Origin: PMG-095 sp037200885 | Lineage (GTDB): Bacteria; Myxococcota_A; Polyangia; Polyangiales; Polyangiaceae | Assembly (NCBI GenBank): GCA_037200885.1 | Contig: JBBCIN010000003.1 | Location: 2,222,445-2,286,444 of the forward strand | Length of the DNA: 64,000 bases | Reading direction: 5' to 3' | In this document: piece by piece, positions 60,705 to 64,000 of the stretch | How positions within the stretch are numbered: the stretch's first letter is position 1 | Layout of the letters: the number at the start of each line of letters is the position of its first letter | Notes under the pieces: model-generated | What the model was told of the DNA's origin: nothing | The model's input: the letters and a program-made list of their open reading frames with translations, nothing else | The model's database searches: none | Translations under genes and position numbers: made by a program

Positions 60705-61931
60705 TCAACCAGCTCGAAGTGCGCTCTCGAGCAAGCTCGTGAGCTCGTCGATCTCCGCTTCACTGACCCGCAATGACGGCATCAAACGCAGCAGGTTCGG
60801 GCGCGGCGCGTTGATCAACAAGCCCTCGGAAAAACAACGCGCCACGATGGCCTCCGCGGTGTGCTCGCGCAGCACCAAGGCCCACAACAGGCCGCGGCCG
60901 CGCAGGCCGATACCGTGCGCCGAGCAAAGTGGGGCGAGCCGCTGCTCGAGGTAACGCCCGCGCGCGCGCACCGTCGTCAGGAATTCTGAGCGTGAGACGA
61001 GATCGAAGATCGTGCGCGCGACCGCGACCATCAGCGGATTGCCGTTGTACGTGCCGCCCTGATCGCCCGGCACGAAGCAGCTGGCTCGCTCGTTGGCCAG
61101 CACGGCCGAGATCGGCACCCCTCCCCCGAGCCCCTTGCCGAGCGTCAGGATGTCGGGCTTCACGCCCTCGCGCTCGAATGCAAACAAACTGCCGGTGCGA
61201 CCCATGCCCGTTTGCACTTCATCCAAGATCAGGAGGAGATTGCGCTCGTCACATAAGTTGCGGAGCTCACGAAGGTAGCCCTCCGGAGGCACGACCACGC
61301 CGGCTTCCCCCTGGATCGGTTCGACCATCACGGCCACACTTTCGGGACCGATCTGCGCCGCCACGGCCGCCGCATCGGCGTACGGAACCTTTACGAATCC
61401 GGGCATGATGGGCGGAAAGAGGGCATCCCAACCGGGTTTTCCGCTGGCGGCCATCAACGCCAAGGTGCGGCCGTGAAAGCTACCCAGGGTGGTGATGATC
61501 TGATGCGCGCCGCCGCGGTGTAGCCGGCCCCATTTACGCGCCAGCTTGAGCGCGGCCTCGTTGGCCTCCGCACCGCTGTTCGTGAAGTGCACCTGAGCCA
61601 GGCCCGCGGCACGGGTCAGCTCGCGTGCAAAGTTCAGCTGCGGCGCGTTGTGGAACGCGGGGCTGGCACTGATCAGGGTTTGGGCCTGAGCCTGGAGCGC
61701 AGCCGCAATCTCCGGTGGTGCGTGGCCGAGGGCGTTCACAGCCCAGCCCTGAACGAAATCCAAATAGCGTGTGCCCTCGTGATCCCATAAGTACGAGCCG
61801 TTCCCGCGCACCATGATGCGCGGCGGACGTACTGCCACGGACATCAACTGCGCCTGAGCGGCGAGCAGGGATTCGGCCGAAGGGAGCTCGGGATCGGGCT
61901 GCGAGCGAAGGAAATGCGATGGCGATGTCAC
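60705..61931 (-). CDS. Class III aminotransferase, ArgD-like (acetylornithine type)
   Basis: A 408-residue PLP-dependent aminotransferase: YLDFVQGWAVNALGHAPPE, FTNSGAEANEAALKLARKW, SFHGRTLALMAASG, LILDEVQTGMGRTG, and the PLP Lys in LTLGKGLGGGVPISA near residue 265. It is closest to acetylornithine or succinylornithine aminotransferases of arginine biosynthesis. An N-terminal extension of about 25 residues precedes the usual start. No other arg gene is present, so GABA or other amine aminotransferase function is possible. GTG start at 61931. Confidence 0.88.
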   Translation of the reverse strand: MTSPSHFLRSQPDPELPSAESLLAAQAQLMSVAVRPPRIMVRGNGSYLWDHEGTRYLDFVQGWAVNALGHAPPEIAAALQAQAQTLISASPAFHNAPQLNFARELTRAAGLAQVHFTNSGAEANEAALKLARKWGRLHRGGAHQIITTLGSFHGRTLALMAASGKPGWDALFPPIMPGFVKVPYADAAAVAAQIGPESVAVMVEPIQGEAGVVVPPEGYLRELRNLCDERNLLLILDEVQTGMGRTGSLFAFEREGVKPDILTLGKGLGGGVPISAVLANERASCFVPGDQGGTYNGNPLMVAVARTIFDLVSRSEFLTTVRARGRYLEQRLAPLCSAHGIGLRGRGLLWALVLREHTAEAIVARCFSEGLLINAPRPNLLRLMPSLRVSEAEIDELTSLLESALRAG

Positions 61932-62173
61932 GGTGGCTATCCTTTCGGGTGGCCCGCCGTGTCAGACGCGACTCAACCACCCAGTTGTGGGCGGTTACGC
62001 GGAGTGCCGGTGTCGAGGACCGCTACGGCATTCCGCGCCCGCCGCAAATAGCGGCGCGACGAGCGAAACGACGGATAGCGCAGAACGACATTGGAGCCCG
62101 CATTATGTCAGCTCGGCGTTTCAGGTCAAGAACGCGATGCAAGCGCGCCGCCTTGGCCAGGGTCGCCGAGCGC

Positions 62174-62899
62174 CTAACGAAGAAGCCCGCTCGCGAGATC
62201 GATTCCGATGTGGCACGCGATCCCCGGCAGCAGGCTAGCGCGGCGCCGAGCGAGTACGCCGAGTACTAGGCCGTACGCGCCGATTCGCAGCGCAGCGCCG
62301 GCGCCTTGTTCGAGATGCGCCAGACCGAAGAGCACTGCCTGGAGCATCAGGCCCAGCGACGGACTGCGTGTGAACGCGCTGAGTTGCGTTTGGAGGTAGC
62401 CTCGGTACACGACCTCCTCGCAGAAGCCGACGCCCGAGGCGACGAGCAACCAAGTGAGGCGCTCGGCCTCCGTGCTCGGTAGCAGCGCGGAGACCGCGGC
62501 GTTCCGCCCCGCGAACAGCGGCCGAGTGATCGCCTCAATCGCGGCGATGAGCGCAAACGTCAGCGCGGCGTAGAGCACGTCGCCAACGGCATCTGCGGCA
62601 CCGCGCCAGCGTCGACCCAAGAGCTGGGGCAGTGCGTTGCGCGGACGGAACAGCCTCGCGACATACAGCACGAGCAGCCCGTTCACGAGCAAAAGCGGCA
62701 AATATTGGCCACTGATGCGGGTCGCACCGGAGCTCCCACGGACGACGGACGACGGCCCTAGGCCCCCCGCACGCTGCAGCAGCGTGCCGGTGATGGCGAC
62801 CGCAAGCATCACGCCGACGAGTGCGGCTGTATGCCCCAGCGGCGCGAGCGTGGGCGCAACGCGCGACCCATCACCCTGTTCAGTTTCGGCGGTGCCCAA
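62174..62899 (-). CDS. CPBP family intramembrane metalloprotease
   Basis: A 241-residue polytopic protein with the CPBP (CAAX protease and bacteriocin-processing) motifs: GFCEEVVYRGYL with the Glu pair and Arg, FGLAHLEQG with His, and CHIGIDLASGLL with His and Asp near the C terminus. These residues line the metal-dependent active site. Substrate unknown. The 242 bp between it and the aminotransferase gene (61932-62173) shows no gene. Confidence 0.87.
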   Translation of the reverse strand: MGTAETEQGDGSRVAPTLAPLGHTAALVGVMLAVAITGTLLQRAGGLGPSSVVRGSSGATRISGQYLPLLLVNGLLVLYVARLFRPRNALPQLLGRRWRGAADAVGDVLYAALTFALIAAIEAITRPLFAGRNAAVSALLPSTEAERLTWLLVASGVGFCEEVVYRGYLQTQLSAFTRSPSLGLMLQAVLFGLAHLEQGAGAALRIGAYGLVLGVLARRRASLLPGIACHIGIDLASGLLR

Positions 62900-62997
62900 G
62901 ACTTGGCAGACTCCTTGCTTTAGTCAGGACCCAAGAGTCGCACGCTTCGGCGCGCGCCTCGAACTTAACGTTCAATCCCACCCACCAGGAGTCCGCC

Positions 62998-63129
62998 ATG
63001 ATTACCGAAGCCATCGTTTCCGCCCCGCCCGTTCTCGCTGCTGGTTGGTCGCTGCTCTACTTGCTGTTTGGCGGCGGTCTGGGCGGCGCAATCCTGATTT
63101 TCTTCGGCCTGAAGTTGATCGGGCGTTAA
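62998..63129 (+). CDS. 43-residue single-pass membrane protein
   Basis: A very short gene, too small for most gene finders. ATG 62998 follows AGGAG at 6-bp spacing. The product is a single hydrophobic segment (LLYLLFGGGLGGAILIFFGL) with short ends, MITEAIVSAPP and KLIGR. The strong ribosome site and clean membrane segment argue it is real. It could regulate a larger membrane protein. No family recognised. Confidence 0.55.
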   Translation: MITEAIVSAPPVLAAGWSLLYLLFGGGLGGAILIFFGLKLIGR

Positions 63130-63180
63130 AGCGCCGCGCGAGCGCTTGCGCTTCGACAAGGGGGCCGCAATCATACCCGC

Positions 63181-63957
63181 ATGCTGGCTGTCGTCACCGG
63201 AGCCAACCGCGGGCTAGGCCTCGAGACTGCACGCTCGCTTGCAAATCGTGGCTTTCGGGTTTGGCTCACGGGGCGTGATGCCAAAAGCGTCGAACAAGCC
63301 GCGAGCCAACTTCGGGCACAGCAGCTGGATGTAAAGGCAGCCGTCCTCGACGTGAGCGATGCTTCGACGGTCAGCGCTTTCGCGGAGCGCATGGCCTCCG
63401 AACCTCCCGTCCAGGCATTGGTGAACAATGCGGGCGTCACCTTCCCAGGCTTCGACGCGGAGGTGGCGGCCCGCACTCTCGACAGCAATTACCGCGGCGC
63501 AGTCCGTGTGACCGACACGCTGTGGCCAAGGCTCGCCCCTACCGCGTACATCGTGATGGTTTCGAGCGGGATGGGCGAGCTCAGTAACCTCTCGCCCGCT
63601 CTACGACAGCGCCTCCTTTCGCCGGACTTGAGTCGCGCGCAAATCGAGGAAGTCGCGACGGAATTCGTCAGCGCCGCGGCTGGCGACGTGCACTCGCGCG
63701 CGGGCTTTCCGAGTAACGCATACAGCGTCTCTAAAGCGTTGCTGAACGCGTTCACGCGCGTGCTTGCGCGGGAGCTTGCGGGCAGCGCTCGGCGCGTGAA
63801 TGCGGTTTGCCCGGGTTGGGTGAAAACGCGCATGGGCGGCGGCTCCGCGCCGCGGAGCCTGGAACAGGGCGCGAGCGGCATCCTCTGGGCGGCCGTGCTG
63901 AACGAAACGGGTCCGAGTGGCGGCTTCTTTCGCGACGCAAAGGCGATCGCCTGGTAG
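63181..63957 (+). CDS. Short-chain dehydrogenase/reductase (carbonyl-reductase-like)
   Basis: A 258-residue SDR with TGANRGLGLETARSLA for NADPH, LVNNAGVTF, the catalytic Ser in IVMVSSGMGEL, and the Tyr/Lys in SVSKALLNAF. The GMGELSNLSPALRQRLLSPDL insert before the Tyr is typical of carbonyl reductase 1-like enzymes. ATG 63181 has almost no ribosome site, possibly a leaderless message. Substrate unknown. Confidence 0.87.
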   Translation: MLAVVTGANRGLGLETARSLANRGFRVWLTGRDAKSVEQAASQLRAQQLDVKAAVLDVSDASTVSAFAERMASEPPVQALVNNAGVTFPGFDAEVAARTLDSNYRGAVRVTDTLWPRLAPTAYIVMVSSGMGELSNLSPALRQRLLSPDLSRAQIEEVATEFVSAAAGDVHSRAGFPSNAYSVSKALLNAFTRVLARELAGSARRVNAVCPGWVKTRMGGGSAPRSLEQGASGILWAAVLNETGPSGGFFRDAKAIAW

Positions 63958-64000
63958 CAAATCGGTGATACGTTCCGCCTTTGTTCAAAGGAGGCGCCAC

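Noticed and set aside
1..64000. CRISPR arrays, tRNA genes, insertion sequences, prophage
   Set aside because: None recognised on either strand by reading; no regularly spaced repeats, no transposase or integrase sequence, and no cloverleaf that I could identify.

Overview
The window is high-GC DNA from a chromosome of a Myxococcota bacterium, most likely Polyangia/Sorangiineae-like. The taxonomic signs are a DUF2378/TIGR02265 protein (a family largely confined to myxobacteria), many lipoproteins with long Gly/Ser/Ala linkers behind the lipobox, and secreted Cys-rich or c-type cytochrome lipoproteins. I saw no tRNA, rRNA, CRISPR array, prophage or insertion sequence. The DNA reads as ordinary chromosome rich in degradative and surface functions.

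Layout. 1-6.3 kb: 3' end of a YdeP-like molybdopterin oxidoreductase, two aldo/keto reductases, a decayed gene and katG. 6.4-11.1 kb: secreted lipoproteins, namely a Cys-rich protein, a thaumatin-like protein translationally coupled to a TOS1-like (fungal-type) putative glucanase, and a diheme cytochrome. 11.6-15.8 kb: class I fructose-bisphosphate aldolase and a large secreted glycoside hydrolase. 16-22 kb: a compact, overlapping urate-catabolism operon made of a flavoprotein in the urate hydroxylase position, allantoinase, allantoicase, OHCU decarboxylase, HIU hydrolase and a CitE/malate-synthase-like protein. 22-27 kb: a GHMP-kinase/UDP-sugar-pyrophosphorylase fusion, a degenerate GalU-like protein and a VOC protein. 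27-29.6 kb: a cytochrome-like lipoprotein, a frameshifted TIGR03118 remnant and DUF2378. 29.6-35.3 kb: a second nucleobase operon, the URC-type uracil pathway (uracil phosphoribosyltransferase, URC4, URC1), followed by a CoA-acylating malonate/methylmalonate-semialdehyde dehydrogenase and a bile-acid/Na+-symporter-family transporter.

35.4-45.4 kb: esterase, DUF4156 lipoprotein, methyltransferase, glutathione-dependent formaldehyde dehydrogenase, an NCS2-type nucleobase permease with a LysR regulator, a BON-domain lipoprotein, a glycine-rich stress protein and an SDR. 45.4-55.9 kb: thioredoxin 2, NhaR, a TerC-PGPGW fusion, a TPR protein, an AI-2E exporter-like protein, a HipA-like kinase, an MFS transporter, lipoproteins, a GT2 fusion and an HxlR regulator. 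56-64 kb: an Amt ammonium channel, an orphan KdpD-like/KdpE pair, an ArgD-like aminotransferase, a CPBP protease and another SDR.

Functional theme. Purine-ring catabolism, pyrimidine-ring catabolism, a nucleobase permease and an ammonium channel lie within about 42 kb, which suggests nitrogen and carbon scavenging from nucleic acids, plausibly from prey. The thaumatin-like/TOS1-like pair suggests action on beta-1,3-glucan walls of fungi. Two families of dispersed intergenic repeats (copies at about 1.3/13.1 kb and 11.4/37.9 kb) are not explained by any gene. One of them keeps a perfect 9-bp stem in both copies even though the stem sequences differ.
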